This document shows, in pieces, positions 46,814 to 57,881 of a DNA stretch of 64,000 nt. Each line of letters begins with the position of its first letter. Position 1 is the stretch's first letter. A program made the translations under genes and the position numbers. This DNA is from Aliivibrio finisterrensis (lineage in GTDB: Bacteria > Pseudomonadota > Gammaproteobacteria > Enterobacterales > Vibrionaceae), in assembly GCF_008933155.1 (NCBI RefSeq), contig NZ_WBVP01000014.1, positions 36,551 to 100,550 of the forward strand. Direction: 5' to 3'. Under the pieces are notes generated by a model, which saw nothing but the letters and a program-made list of their open reading frames with translations, was not told where the DNA came from and ran no database searches.

Positions 46814-48688
46814 ATGAAACTAAAACATAAGCTAATAGGTGCAAGTGTACTCGCTGTCCTAATTACTGCATCCGCATTAACTTGGCTTGCTTCAAGCCAA
46901 TTATTCGAACAGACTCGCAACGGGGTATCCTCTCGCGCTGAAAGTGTTACTTCTGCAGCAACTACGGGGATCTCAAATTGGATTTCAATTAAAGCTGAAA
47001 TCGCACATGCCACTAATGACTACACTCAAACAGAAAATATTATTTCATTTCTGCAGTTAAGTCGTAATGCTGGTGGATTTGATGATATTTTCTTTGGTAC
47101 CCCTACTGGAGAAATGCACCGCTCTCACCCTGAACGTAATCGTGCTGATTATGATCCTCGTCAACGCCCTTGGTATCAAGAAGCCCAGCGCGAAAATAAA
47201 CAAATCATCACTTCCTCTTACCAAGATGCCATCACTCAATCACTATTAGTAACTATTGCTGAGCCAGTTTACAAAAATGGAACTTTTCTTGGCGTAATTG
47301 GTGCAGACGTACTGATCGATCAATTAATCGATGATGTTATTAGCTTAGATGCAGGTAAAGACACTATCACTATGCTGATAGACAGTGACGGCACTTTCTT
47401 AGCCCATCCAAACAAATCATTAATCAAAAAAGAAGTGAATAACTACTTTTCTGATATGACTCCACAGAGTATTCAAGAATCAATCAACAAAAACACTATC
47501 GAACTTGCTGAAATTAATGGAGACAATAAGTTAGTATATTTTGCAAAAGTACCAAATACCAATTGGACGTTTGCAGTTGAAATGATACAAGCAACTGAAG
47601 AAGCAGGTCACTCAGCCCTTCTTCGTGAAATCATTTTATTAAGTATTGTATTAACTGTTATTGTCGCTATTGGCGTAACAATGCTAGTTAATCTTTTATT
47701 TAAAGACCTAATCCGAGTTTCAAACGCATTAGCAGAAATATCATCGGGTGAAGGCGATTTAACTCAACGCTTAGAACCACATAGTGATGATGAAGTAGGT
47801 CAGCTTGCTATTAATTTCAATACTTTTGTTGGTAATATGCACTCAATGGTTTGCCGTTTGCGTGATATTTCAGTGACGCTAGCAAATCAAGCAAACTCTA
47901 CAGCTGAGGGTGCTGAAGAGCGTAATGTACGAATCCAGCACCAAATGGATGAGATCAATATGGTTGCCACCGCTATTAATGAAATGGCTGCAGCAACTCA
48001 AGAAATTGCAAGTAATGCGGATAACACTGCACAAACAGCAGAAGAAACAGTTACGGCATCAAATCATGGTGCTAAGCAAGTGAGTCAAAGCCAGCACTCT
48101 ATTGATAACCTTGCAAAAGAAGTTGAAACAGCAACAGGGGTTATTGAAGAACTCCACCACAACGCTCAAAACATCAACACTATTCTTTCTACCATTCAAA
48201 ACATTGCCGAACAAACAAACTTACTCGCACTAAATGCCGCAATTGAAGCAGCACGTGCAGGTGAACAAGGTCGTGGTTTTGCTGTGGTTGCAGATGAAGT
48301 TCGAATTTTAAGTCAACGCACTCACGCCTCGACTCAAGAAATTCAGCAGATGATTGAAACACTGCAAGGAACAACACAAAAAGCCGTAGGGATTATGGAA
48401 GATAGCCAAAATCTCGCCAATACTAGTGTCGAAGATGCACAGTCAGCATCAGCAAGTTTGCTGCAAATTACGAATTCAGTAACTCAAATAAGTGATATGG
48501 CCGCTCAAATTGCGGCGGCGGCAGAAGAACAATCCTCAGTAACAGAAGAAATCACACGTAATACTGAAGCCGTACGCGATGTATCAAATGAATTAACAGA
48601 AGAAACAAAACAATCAGTGATCCAAGCTTCAGGACTATCTGAACTTTCAAATGAGTTAAAACAAGAAATAGATCGATTCAAATTGTAA
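46814..48688 (+). CDS. Methyl-accepting chemotaxis protein with dCache sensor
   Basis: A 624-aa inner-membrane chemoreceptor. Span 1 at about residues 8-27; periplasmic dCache_1 ligand domain (about 30-270), with [16 protein letters not shown] and the [11 protein letters not shown] motif; span 2 about 272-297; HAMP; then the cytoplasmic signalling coiled coil with the highly conserved hairpin tip [20 protein letters not shown]. DPRxRPWY dCache sensors often bind amino acids, but the ligand is not predictable here. The start at 46814 (MKLKHKLIG) is typical of the family; an ATG at 46796 is possible and neither has a good ribosome binding site. No C-terminal CheR tether pentapeptide is seen. 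Confidence 0.92.
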   Translation: MKLKHKLIGASVLAVLITASALTWLASSQLFEQTRNGVSSRAESVTSAATTGISNWISIKAEIAHATNDYTQTENIISFLQLSRNAGGFDDIFFGTPTGEMHRSHPERNRADYDPRQRPWYQEAQRENKQIITSSYQDAITQSLLVTIAEPVYKNGTFLGVIGADVLIDQLIDDVISLDAGKDTITMLIDSDGTFLAHPNKSLIKKEVNNYFSDMTPQSIQESINKNTIELAEINGDNKLVYFAKVPNTNWTFAVEMIQATEEAGHSALLREIILLSIVLTVIVAIGVTMLVNLLFKDLIRVSNALAEISSGEGDLTQRLEPHSDDEVGQLAINFNTFVGNMHSMVCRLRDISVTLANQANSTAEGAEERNVRIQHQMDEINMVATAINEMAAATQEIASNADNTAQTAEETVTASNHGAKQVSQSQHSIDNLAKEVETATGVIEELHHNAQNINTILSTIQNIAEQTNLLALNAAIEAARAGEQGRGFAVVADEVRILSQRTHASTQEIQQMIETLQGTTQKAVGIMEDSQNLANTSVEDAQSASASLLQITNSVTQISDMAAQIAAAAEEQSSVTEEITRNTEAVRDVSNELTEETKQSVIQASGLSELSNELKQEIDRFKL

Positions 48689-48713
48689 ACTCATAAGAAA
48701 CCTTCCCTCTAAT

Positions 48714-48748
48714 AAAGACAGAATGTAACTTCACATTCTGTCTTTTTT
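48714..48748 (+). terminator. Terminator of the chemoreceptor gene
   Basis: Perfect 13-bp stem AAAGACAGAATGT / ACATTCTGTCTTT, loop AACTTC, followed by a run of T. Confidence 0.93.
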
Positions 48749-48883
48749 TTTCAGAAAACAAAGATAAAACCGACCAAAAAGAAATTAATTCTGTTAGATA
48801 TTGTAAAAAAACAACACACAATAGTTACGTGCTACACACAAGCAATTGATTAAATAACAAAAAATGACAACCCACCACTTCAA

Positions 48884-48927
48884 CTACCCCTTTAGTGTAG
48901 TTTTATTTCGTAATTGATCCACGTCAT
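48884..48927 (+). promoter_or_regulatory. Candidate NarP-like and FNR sites of nirB
   Basis: TTGATCCACGTCAT (48914-48927) resembles an FNR site (TTGAT-N4-ATCAA; one perfect half). Thirty bases upstream, CTACCCCTTTAGTGTAG is a near-palindrome containing a NarL/NarP-type heptamer TACCCCT. With a start of transcription near 48962 (inferred), centres fall near -41 and -70, the E. coli nirB arrangement. The second half-sites are poor, so certainty is limited. Confidence 0.4.
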
Positions 48928-48985
48928 ATCGACATATTCATTCATAATTCATCATATCTATATATCAAAGATAATAGGAATCCTT

Positions 48986-51547
48986 ATGAGCAAGATGAAG
49001 TTAGTCATCATCGGTAATGGCATGGTTGGTCATCGCTATATCGAAGATTTAGTAGATAAAACCGACGTTCAAACCATGGACATCACAGTGTTTTGTGAAG
49101 AGCCTCGTGTCGCGTACGACCGTGTTCACCTTTCTTCTTATTTTTCTCATCATACTGCAGATGAACTTTCTCTTGTAAAAGAAGGATTCTACGAAAAGCA
49201 CAACATCAATGTTTTACTTGGTGAGCGTGCTATTAATATCAATCGTGAAAAACAAACCGTTTACTCAAGCACTGGCCGTGAGATTCAATACGACAAACTG
49301 GTTCTTGCAACGGGTTCTTACCCATTCGTTCCACCAATTAAAGGGAACGATGGTAAAGATTGTTTTGTTTATCGCACGATTGAAGATCTTAAATCTATCG
49401 AAGCGACGGCAAAAAACAGTAAAAATGGTGTCGTTGTTGGTGGTGGTCTATTAGGCCTTGAAGCAGCTGGTGCATTAAAAGCACTTGGTGTAACGACTCA
49501 CGTTGTTGAATTTGCACCGAAATTAATGGCAGAACAACTTGATCTTGCTGGTGGCAACCAACTTCGTCAAAAAATCGAACGCATGGGTGTTAATGTTCAC
49601 ACGAGCAAAAATACACTTGAAATTGTACCTGAAGGAAAAGATGCACGTAATGTCATGCGTTTTGCTGATGGTACTGAATTAGAAGCAGATTTTATCGTAT
49701 TCTCTGCAGGTATTCGTCCTCAAGATAAACTGGCTCGTCAAATGGGTCTTGGTATTGCTCCTCGTGGCGGTATCGAAATCAATGATAACTGCCAAACTAC
49801 CGATAAGAACATTTACGCAATTGGGGAATGTGCTTCTTGGAATCAAACCTTCTATGGCTTGGTTGCTCCTGGTTATAAAATGGCAACAGTTGCCGTTGAC
49901 CACATTTTAGGTAATGACAGTAAGTTTCAAGGCGCAGACATGTCTGCAAAACTAAAACTGCTTGGCGTTAAAGTTGGCTCTATCGGTGATGCTAATGGTC
50001 GCACTCCTGGTTGTAAGAGCTACGTTTACCAAAATGAAGAACAAGAAGTTTACAAGCGTCTTATCGTTTCTGAAGACAACAAGAAGCTACTTGGTGCGGT
50101 AATGGTGGGAGACACATCTGACTATGGCGATCTTCTGCAACTTATGCTGAATGAAATCGACCTACCAGAACACCCTGACGCTCTTATTCTACCAGCACAC
50201 GCTGGCGCAGAAAAACCAACACTAGGTGCTGACTCGCTTCCTGAATCTGCGGTTATCTGTTCATGCTTTGATGTAACCAAAGGCAAAATCGCTCAAGCGG
50301 TTGCAGATGGTCATCATACAATGGCTGATATTAAAGCGGTAACAGGCGCTGGTACCGGCTGTGGTGGCTGTATCCCTCTAGTTACCTCTGTACTTAATGC
50401 AGAATTAGCAAAGTCTGGTATCGAAGTTAAGAGTGACGTGTGTGAACACTTTGCTTATTCTCGCCAAGAGCTATTCCACCTTATTCGTATCGAAGAAATC
50501 AAAACGTTTGATGAACTTCTAGAAAAATACGGTAAAGGTTACGGTTGTGAAGTATGTAAACCTCTTGCTGGTTCTATCCTTGCTTCTTGCTGGGGTGAGC
50601 ACATCCTTAAACCTGAACTAGTAAAACTGCACGATACCAACGATAACTTCTTAGGTAATATCCAAAAAGACGGTTCTTACTCTGTTATCCCTCGCATGGC
50701 GGGTGGCGAAGTAACACCTCAAGCACTAAGCGTTCTTGCTGATGTTGCAGCAGAATACAACCTGTACACCAAAATTACAGGCGCACAGCGTATCGGTCTA
50801 TTTGGCGCTCAAAAAGATGACTTACCAGCAATCTGGAAGAAGTTAATCGCGGCTGGTTACGAGACTGGTCAAGCTTACGCAAAAGCACTTCGCATGGCTA
50901 AAACATGTGTTGGTTCAACGTGGTGTCGTTACGGTGTTCAAGACTCTGTAGGCCTAGGCGTAATGATCGAGAACCGTTATAAAGGCATCCGTACTCCTCA
51001 TAAGATGAAGTTCGGCGTGTCTGGATGTACTCGTGAGTGTGCCGAAGCCCAAGGTAAAGACTTAGGTATTATCGCAACTGACGCAGGTTGGAACATGTAT
51101 GTATGTGGTAACGGTGGTATGAAACCTCGTCACGCGGACTTACTGGCAAGCGATTTAGACCAAGAAACACTTATCAAATATATCGATCGTTTCATGATGT
51201 TCTACATTCGTACGGCTGCACCACTACAACGTACATCGGTATGGATGGATAACCTAGAAGGCGGCGTGGATTACCTACGTGAAGTCATCGTAGATAACAA
51301 ACTGGGTATCAACGAGCAACTGGAACTGGATGTAGCAAAATTAGTGAACAACTTTGCATGTGAGTGGACAGATACAATTAACGACGAAACTCAACTTAAG
51401 CGTTTTGCTCACTTTATCAATGCTGATGAGCGTGATGAGAATGTTGTGTTTGTTTCTGATGGCCGTGAACAACACCGCCCAGCAACTTTTACTGAAAAAC
51501 ACCCAGAAGCAAAGGGTGACATCCTACACGTAGCAGCAACTGAATAA
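48986..51547 (+). CDS. nirB: NADH-dependent nitrite reductase large subunit NirB
   Basis: Cytoplasmic enzyme reducing nitrite to ammonium with NADH. 853 aa (E. coli 847) from the ATG at 48986 (AGGA 6 bases upstream); a TTG reading adds 24 unsupported residues. N-terminal FAD/NAD(P) domains (VIIGNGMVGHR, GGGLLGLEAAGAL), BFD-like [2Fe-2S] Cys motifs (CSCFDVT, GTGCGGC), a second pair in GCEVCKPLAG, then ferredoxin-like and sulfite/nitrite reductase domains. Siroheme/4Fe-4S cysteines occur in GSTWCRYGVQDS, GCTRECAEAQGKD and YVCGNGG. First gene of nirB-nirD-nirC. Confidence 0.97.
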   Translation: MSKMKLVIIGNGMVGHRYIEDLVDKTDVQTMDITVFCEEPRVAYDRVHLSSYFSHHTADELSLVKEGFYEKHNINVLLGERAININREKQTVYSSTGREIQYDKLVLATGSYPFVPPIKGNDGKDCFVYRTIEDLKSIEATAKNSKNGVVVGGGLLGLEAAGALKALGVTTHVVEFAPKLMAEQLDLAGGNQLRQKIERMGVNVHTSKNTLEIVPEGKDARNVMRFADGTELEADFIVFSAGIRPQDKLARQMGLGIAPRGGIEINDNCQTTDKNIYAIGECASWNQTFYGLVAPGYKMATVAVDHILGNDSKFQGADMSAKLKLLGVKVGSIGDANGRTPGCKSYVYQNEEQEVYKRLIVSEDNKKLLGAVMVGDTSDYGDLLQLMLNEIDLPEHPDALILPAHAGAEKPTLGADSLPESAVICSCFDVTKGKIAQAVADGHHTMADIKAVTGAGTGCGGCIPLVTSVLNAELAKSGIEVKSDVCEHFAYSRQELFHLIRIEEIKTFDELLEKYGKGYGCEVCKPLAGSILASCWGEHILKPELVKLHDTNDNFLGNIQKDGSYSVIPRMAGGEVTPQALSVLADVAAEYNLYTKITGAQRIGLFGAQKDDLPAIWKKLIAAGYETGQAYAKALRMAKTCVGSTWCRYGVQDSVGLGVMIENRYKGIRTPHKMKFGVSGCTRECAEAQGKDLGIIATDAGWNMYVCGNGGMKPRHADLLASDLDQETLIKYIDRFMMFYIRTAAPLQRTSVWMDNLEGGVDYLREVIVDNKLGINEQLELDVAKLVNNFACEWTDTINDETQLKRFAHFINADERDENVVFVSDGREQHRPATFTEKHPEAKGDILHVAATE

Positions 51548-51564
51548 GAGCGAGAGAGTTAATT

Positions 51565-51894
51565 ATGACTTCTAAATTCGTAAAAATCTGTCAACTAGAA
51601 GATATCATTCCAGGTACAGGGGTTTGTGCTCTTGTTAATGGTGAGCAAGTTGCCGTGTTTCGTCCATCAAAAGGCGAAGACGTACTGGCAATCAGTAATA
51701 CTGACCCTTACTTCCAATCAAATGTTTTATCACGTGGTTTAATTGTTGAACACCAAGGTGAGCTTTGGGTGGCTAGTCCTCTAAAGAAACAGCGCTTTAA
51801 CCTTACTACAGGTGTGTGCATGGAAGATGAGCAATTTAACGTTAAAGCATATAAAACTCGTGTTACTAAAGGTGCAGTAGAAATCTCAGCTTAG
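51565..51894 (+). CDS. nirD: Nitrite reductase small subunit NirD
   Basis: Rieske-like small subunit required for NADH-nitrite reductase activity. 109 aa (E. coli 108). It has the ISP fold of the family, with IPGTGVCALVNGEQVAVF and FNLTTGVCMED, but lacks the CxH...CxxH cluster ligands, as NirD proteins of this type do. Ribosome binding site GAGAG; 17 bases after nirB. A hairpin and 110 bases separate it from nirC. Confidence 0.95.
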   Translation: MTSKFVKICQLEDIIPGTGVCALVNGEQVAVFRPSKGEDVLAISNTDPYFQSNVLSRGLIVEHQGELWVASPLKKQRFNLTTGVCMEDEQFNVKAYKTRVTKGAVEISA

Positions 51895-51919
51895 TTACTT
51901 ACGTTAGATTTAATAGCTT

Positions 51920-51962
51920 AAAGGCTTGCTGTTTATCAACAGTTGAGAACCAGCGAGTCTTT
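51920..51962 (+). other. Intercistronic hairpin between nirD and nirC
   Basis: AAAGGCTTGCTG / CAGCGAGTCTTT pair over 12 bp (two wobbles) with a 19-nt loop. No T-run follows, so it is more likely an mRNA-stability or processing signal than a terminator. Confidence 0.5.
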
Positions 51963-52004
51963 CACTATTCAATTTAAACTTTAATTTTTTATAAGGACAC
52001 ATTC

Positions 52005-52823
52005 ATGTCTACTATTGACTTTAAACCAGCAGAATTTGTACAAACCATGATTAATGTTGGTGAAGCAAAAGTAAAAACAAGCACTCGAGATCTTCTAATA
52101 CGAAGCACAATGGCTGGTATTATTTTATCTCTGGCGGTGGTAGTTGCTATTACGACCATTGTACAAACTGGTGTTGGTATCGTTGGTGCACTTGTCTTCC
52201 CTGTTGGTTTTGTTATTTTGAGTGTAATGGGCTATGACCTAGTAACGGGTGTGTTTGGTCTTGCTCCATTGGCAAAATTTGATAACCGTCCTGGCATTAC
52301 TTGGGGTCGTATTTTCCGCTGCTGGGGTCTTGTTGGTCTAGGTAACCTTATTGGTTCATTAATTGTTGCTTATCTTGTTGCGGTTTCTCTAACAGGTAAC
52401 TTCTCTTTAGAGTTAAACGCGGTCGCGAAGAAGTTTATCGCTGTATCGACAGGCCGTAGCTTAGGCTTTGAAAATATGGGCATGGATGGTTGGATCACGT
52501 GTTTTGTCCGCGCTATTTTCTGTAACCTAATGGTATGTTTAGGTGTGATTGGTAATATGACAGCTCGCACAGTGTCTGGCCGTGTAGCAATGATGTGGTT
52601 CCCAATCTTCATCTTCTTCGCACTAGTATTTGAGCACACAGTAGTAAACATGTTCCTATTCCCACTAGGTATGATTCTTGGTGCTGATTTCGGTATCGCT
52701 ACATGGTTGAACTTCAACCTTATCCCTACTATTTTAGGTAATATTGTTGGCGGCCTACTATTTACTTGTATTCCTCTTTATCTTACTCACGCAAAAACAG
52801 CACCGTCATTGGATGCTAAGTAA
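52005..52823 (+). CDS. nirC: Formate/nitrite transporter family channel NirC
   Basis: FNT-family inner-membrane pentameric channel, here most likely for nitrite. 272 aa with six hydrophobic spans. Family signatures: GNLIGSL, FVRAIFCNLMVCLGV, EHTVVNMFLFPLG (central His of the FNT pore). Nitrite rather than formate is inferred from its position after nirB-nirD. Ribosome binding site AAGGA is 7 bases before the ATG. Confidence 0.93.
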   Translation: MSTIDFKPAEFVQTMINVGEAKVKTSTRDLLIRSTMAGIILSLAVVVAITTIVQTGVGIVGALVFPVGFVILSVMGYDLVTGVFGLAPLAKFDNRPGITWGRIFRCWGLVGLGNLIGSLIVAYLVAVSLTGNFSLELNAVAKKFIAVSTGRSLGFENMGMDGWITCFVRAIFCNLMVCLGVIGNMTARTVSGRVAMMWFPIFIFFALVFEHTVVNMFLFPLGMILGADFGIATWLNFNLIPTILGNIVGGLLFTCIPLYLTHAKTAPSLDAK

Positions 52824-52861
52824 TTAGTAACGAATAAAGTTAGTTATAACTCATTCAAATT

Positions 52862-52897
52862 AAATCACTCTTAATCAAGTATTAAGGGTGATTTTTT
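52862..52897 (+). terminator. Terminator after nirC
   Basis: AAATCACTCTTAAT / ATTAAGGGTGATTT with 5-nt loop, followed by T-run. cobA may be read through or have its own promoter. Confidence 0.88.
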
Positions 52898-52950
52898 TTA
52901 TCGACTCTTACATACTAGAGTAAAATAAAAACATAATGCAGGAATCTATT

Positions 52951-53739
52951 ATGCCAAGTATTCAAGCTCAATCTGAGCAGCACAAACAAACCGGACTTGT
53001 TTCTCTTGTTGGCGCAGGTCCTGGTGATCCTGAATTATTAACCATGAAAGGTTATCGCTTAATTAAAGACGCTGATGTTCTTGTTTATGACCGCCTTGTA
53101 TCCAAAGAAATTTTAGCGCTTGCGAACGATAAAGCAGAAATGATTTATGTTGGTAAGAAACTTGACTTTCATTTCGTCCCACAAGATAAAATAAACCAAA
53201 TACTGGTAGATAAAGCGCAAGAAGGTAAACGTGTTGTGCGTCTTAAAGGTGGCGATTCATTTATCTTTGGTCGAGGCGGTGAAGAGTTAGAAACCCTGGC
53301 TGAAAATGGGGTTCAATTTGAAGTAATTCCTGGTATTACTGCTGCCGCTGGGGCTACCTCTTATGCTGGTATTCCCCTTACCCATCGAGATCATGCACAA
53401 AGTGTCCAGTTTATAACTGCGCACGTACAAAAAGATGGTGCTGAAATTGAGTGGGATGCCTTGGTTCGTTCAAACAATACCTTGGTTTTCTATATGGGAT
53501 TAAAACAATCCCCACACATTTCAACCCAGTTAATTGAGCATGGATTAGCGGCAGATACGCCTTGTGCTATTATTGAGCGTGGTACAACACAAAAACAAAA
53601 AGTATTTACAGGTACCATTTCAGAATTAGCTCAAATGGCAAAAAAAGCCATTAGCCCGTCATTAATTGTTGTGGGTAGTGTAACGACATTACATAAAAAA
53701 CTAGATTGGTTTTCACCAAACTCAGCAGATACTGAATAA
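52951..53739 (+). CDS. cobA: Uroporphyrinogen-III C-methyltransferase (SUMT)
   Basis: Methylates uroporphyrinogen III to precorrin-2, the precursor of siroheme needed by NirB. 262 aa. Seen: VSLVGAGPGDPELLTMKG at the N-terminus, VRLKGGDSFIFGRGGEE and VIPGITAAAGATSYAGIPLTHRD. It is the stand-alone methylase, without the dehydrogenase/ferrochelatase domain of CysG. The start is ATG at 52951, with AGGA 7 bases before; an ATG 15 bases earlier has no site. Its location next to nirBDC fits siroheme supply. Confidence 0.95.
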   Translation: MPSIQAQSEQHKQTGLVSLVGAGPGDPELLTMKGYRLIKDADVLVYDRLVSKEILALANDKAEMIYVGKKLDFHFVPQDKINQILVDKAQEGKRVVRLKGGDSFIFGRGGEELETLAENGVQFEVIPGITAAAGATSYAGIPLTHRDHAQSVQFITAHVQKDGAEIEWDALVRSNNTLVFYMGLKQSPHISTQLIEHGLAADTPCAIIERGTTQKQKVFTGTISELAQMAKKAISPSLIVVGSVTTLHKKLDWFSPNSADTE

Positions 53740-53759
53740 GCATTTAAACCAAACACAAA

Positions 53760-53791
53760 AAAGCCCAAGAAAGTTATCTCTCTTGGGCTTT
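53760..53791. terminator. Convergent terminator cobA / kdsA
   Basis: Eleven-bp stem AAAGCCCAAGA / TCTTGGGCTTT with 10-nt loop, A-run before and TTTAA after, between convergent genes. Confidence 0.85.
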
Positions 53792-53814
53792 AATTTATCT
53801 AGCTACTCTCAATA

Positions 53815-55493
<1,679 letters not shown>

Positions 55494-55495
55494 GA

Positions 55496-55879
55496 TTACC
55501 CCAGAAATGTTGGCACTTTAGTCACGGCTATCTTAGCTGCAACCATTAGCCAGCCTAACGCGCCAAGAAAAGCAAAGGTCTTAAATACTTTATTTTTACC
55601 ATTGTTTAGCGTGACAAAAGCTAAAGCGATATAAACCATTACACACGTTAGTTTTTCTGTTAACCAAGGCGCTGAACCTGTAAATGGAATAAACCCAGTA
55701 ATAAAGATAAGCGCAATACCACTCAATAGCATTGCAGAGTCAACAACGTGAGGCACTCGCTTTAAAAACGCTTTATTGCGAAGGTCTGAATCAACCATCA
55801 TCAATACGTAACGAACGACAAATAATAATACGCTACAAGCGATCATAAATAGATGAATGTGTTTAACAGCGGTATACAT
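55496..55879 (-). CDS. sirB2: SirB2 family inner-membrane protein
   Basis: A 127-aa protein with four hydrophobic spans (about residues 5-24, 49-65, 75-93 and 102-120). It matches the SirB2/YchQ family in size and in HIHLFMIACSVLLFVVRY and LSGIALIFITG. Function unknown. Three bases after the prmC stop-start region and 2 bases before sirB1; the neighbour order is conserved in gamma-proteobacteria. Confidence 0.9.
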   Translation of the reverse strand: MYTAVKHIHLFMIACSVLLFVVRYVLMMVDSDLRNKAFLKRVPHVVDSAMLLSGIALIFITGFIPFTGSAPWLTEKLTCVMVYIALAFVTLNNGKNKVFKTFAFLGALGWLMVAAKIAVTKVPTFLG

Positions 55880-55882
55880 GAA

Positions 55883-56749
55883 TTATCCTTTATTCTCTGT
55901 GTTTACTGTCCATTGACCCAAGGTTACTCGGTCATTGCCAGCATAATCTTTCTCTGTTTTAACATTAATGAAGCCATACTCGATAAAGTAATCACGTAAT
56001 TGATTACCTTGCTCAAAGCCATGCTCCATTAATAACCAGCCGTTATCAATAAGATATTGACGACTGTGATCAATAATATGAAGTAAATCAGCAAAGCCTT
56101 CTTGCTCTGCTACCAAGGCCGTTTGAGGCTCAAATCGTACATCACCTTGAGATAGATGAGGATCATTACCGTCAATATAAGGAGGGTTACTGACTATAAT
56201 ATCAAATTGGTCTTCCTGAGAAATTGGAGTAAACCAACTGCCCTGCCGAAATTCAGTATTAGTAATGTGATTATCTTTTGCGTTTCTTCTTGCTAATTCA
56301 ACCGCATCATCTTGATAATCGACACCCATTACCTTCAGTTTTGGCAGCTCAGAGGCAATCGCAAGAGCAATAGCTCCAGTACCTGTCCCTAAATCCAAGA
56401 CACGACTAGACGACTCAGTAAGAAGATCTAAAGCAACTTCAACTAAACGCTCTGTATCCGGTCTTGGGATCAGTGTTGTTGGTGATACTTTAAGTGGTAA
56501 TGACCAGAATTCACGATATCCCACAATATAAGCAATAGGTTCACCAGCAAGACGTCGTTCTAGTAAAGCATCAAAATTACTCAGCTCTTCGTCTGATACC
56601 ACTTTTTCTGGCCAAGTAAGTAAATAACTTCTTGGCTTATCAAGAACATGACACAACAGCACAGCAGCATCAACTTGAGGGGAATCACTCCCCTCAAGAG
56701 CTAATGATTGAATTGAGCGTTTCAGCAACGCTTCAATAGATAAGCTCAT
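55883..56749 (-). CDS. prmC: Release-factor glutamine methyltransferase PrmC
   Basis: SAM-dependent enzyme methylating the Gln of the GGQ motif in RF1 and RF2. 288 aa. N-terminal RF-binding helical domain, then a class I methyltransferase fold with VLDLGTGTGAIALAIA and the catalytic IVSNPPYIDGND (NPPY). Start overlaps the prfA stop by one base (TAATG), so it is translationally coupled to its substrate's gene. Confidence 0.97.
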   Translation of the reverse strand: MSLSIEALLKRSIQSLALEGSDSPQVDAAVLLCHVLDKPRSYLLTWPEKVVSDEELSNFDALLERRLAGEPIAYIVGYREFWSLPLKVSPTTLIPRPDTERLVEVALDLLTESSSRVLDLGTGTGAIALAIASELPKLKVMGVDYQDDAVELARRNAKDNHITNTEFRQGSWFTPISQEDQFDIIVSNPPYIDGNDPHLSQGDVRFEPQTALVAEQEGFADLLHIIDHSRQYLIDNGWLLMEHGFEQGNQLRDYFIEYGFINVKTEKDYAGNDRVTLGQWTVNTENKG

Positions 56750-57837
56750 TAGTTATTTTCAGCTAATGCAGCAAGTTGGTCTGCTTGATACTCAAGAACA
56801 ACAGGTTCAATCAGCGAAGCTAAGTCACCTTCTAGCACTTCGTTTAAGCGGTAGATAGTTAAGTTGATACGGTGATCAGAAACACGACCTTGTGGGTAGT
56901 TGTAAGTACGAATACGATCAGAGCGGTCACCAGAACCTAATAAGTTACGACGCGTATCAGATACTGCTTCAGCACGACGAGCTTGTTCAGCTTGAATAAT
57001 ACGAGCAGCAAGAACCGACATCGCTTTTGCTTTGTTTTTATGTTGTGAACGCTCATCCTGACACTCAACAACCGTACCTGTTGGTAAGTGAGTAATACGG
57101 ATTGCTGAATCAGTGGTGTTAACGTGCTGACCACCCGCGCCTGATGCACGGAAGGTATCAATTTTTAAATCTGCTGCTTTGATTTCAGGAAGATCCGCTT
57201 CTGGGATTTCAGCCATTACCGCAACAGTACATGCTGAGGTATGTACACGACCTTGAGATTCTGTTTCTGGTACACGTTGCACACGGTGACCACCTGATTC
57301 AAATTTCAGTACGCCATAAGCGCCATCACCGCTTACTTTTGCAATCATTTCTTTAAAGCCACCTTGCTCAGAAACATTCGAGCTCATGACTTCGATGCGC
57401 CAGCCCTTTTTCTCTGCAAAACGTGAATACATGCGAAAAAGGTTACCAGCAAAGATACCGGCTTCATCACCACCCGCACCCGCACGAATTTCTAAGAAAC
57501 AGTTACGTTCATCGTTTGGATCTTTTGGTAATAAAAGCACTTGCAACTCATCAGTAAGGCGCTCAATAGCTTCCTTAGCTTCTTTAATCTCTTCTTGCGC
57601 CATTTCGCGCATTTCAGCATCATCTTCTTGCGCCATTTCTTCAGCAGCAACTAAATCTTCTTGAGCTTGTTCGTACGCTTGGAAGCACTGTGTTACTTCT
57701 TCTAGTTGAGAATATTCACGCGATAAAGCTCGGAATTTATTTTGATCACCAATAACGCCAGGATCACCTAATAAATGCTGAACTTCTTCATAACGCTCAA
57801 CCAGCGTTTCTAGTTTTACTCGAATTGATGCTTTCAT
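56749..57837 (-). CDS. prfA: Peptide chain release factor RF1
   Basis: Terminates translation at UAA and UAG. 362 aa (E. coli 360). The codon-recognition region has a PxT-type tripeptide in [14 protein letters not shown] (PET at the canonical position). The peptidyl-hydrolysis motif GAGGQHVN is present, followed by a C-terminal basic region. No frameshift site, as expected for RF1. Forty-four bases after hemA, with prmC directly coupled behind; the hemA-prfA-prmC order is that of enterobacteria. Confidence 0.98.
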   Translation of the reverse strand: MKASIRVKLETLVERYEEVQHLLGDPGVIGDQNKFRALSREYSQLEEVTQCFQAYEQAQEDLVAAEEMAQEDDAEMREMAQEEIKEAKEAIERLTDELQVLLLPKDPNDERNCFLEIRAGAGGDEAGIFAGNLFRMYSRFAEKKGWRIEVMSSNVSEQGGFKEMIAKVSGDGAYGVLKFESGGHRVQRVPETESQGRVHTSACTVAVMAEIPEADLPEIKAADLKIDTFRASGAGGQHVNTTDSAIRITHLPTGTVVECQDERSQHKNKAKAMSVLAARIIQAEQARRAEAVSDTRRNLLGSGDRSDRIRTYNYPQGRVSDHRINLTIYRLNEVLEGDLASLIEPVVLEYQADQLAALAENN

Positions 57838-57881
57838 AATAGTATTTATTCTTTTCTTTATGTTGGTAGCGAATGCTACAC

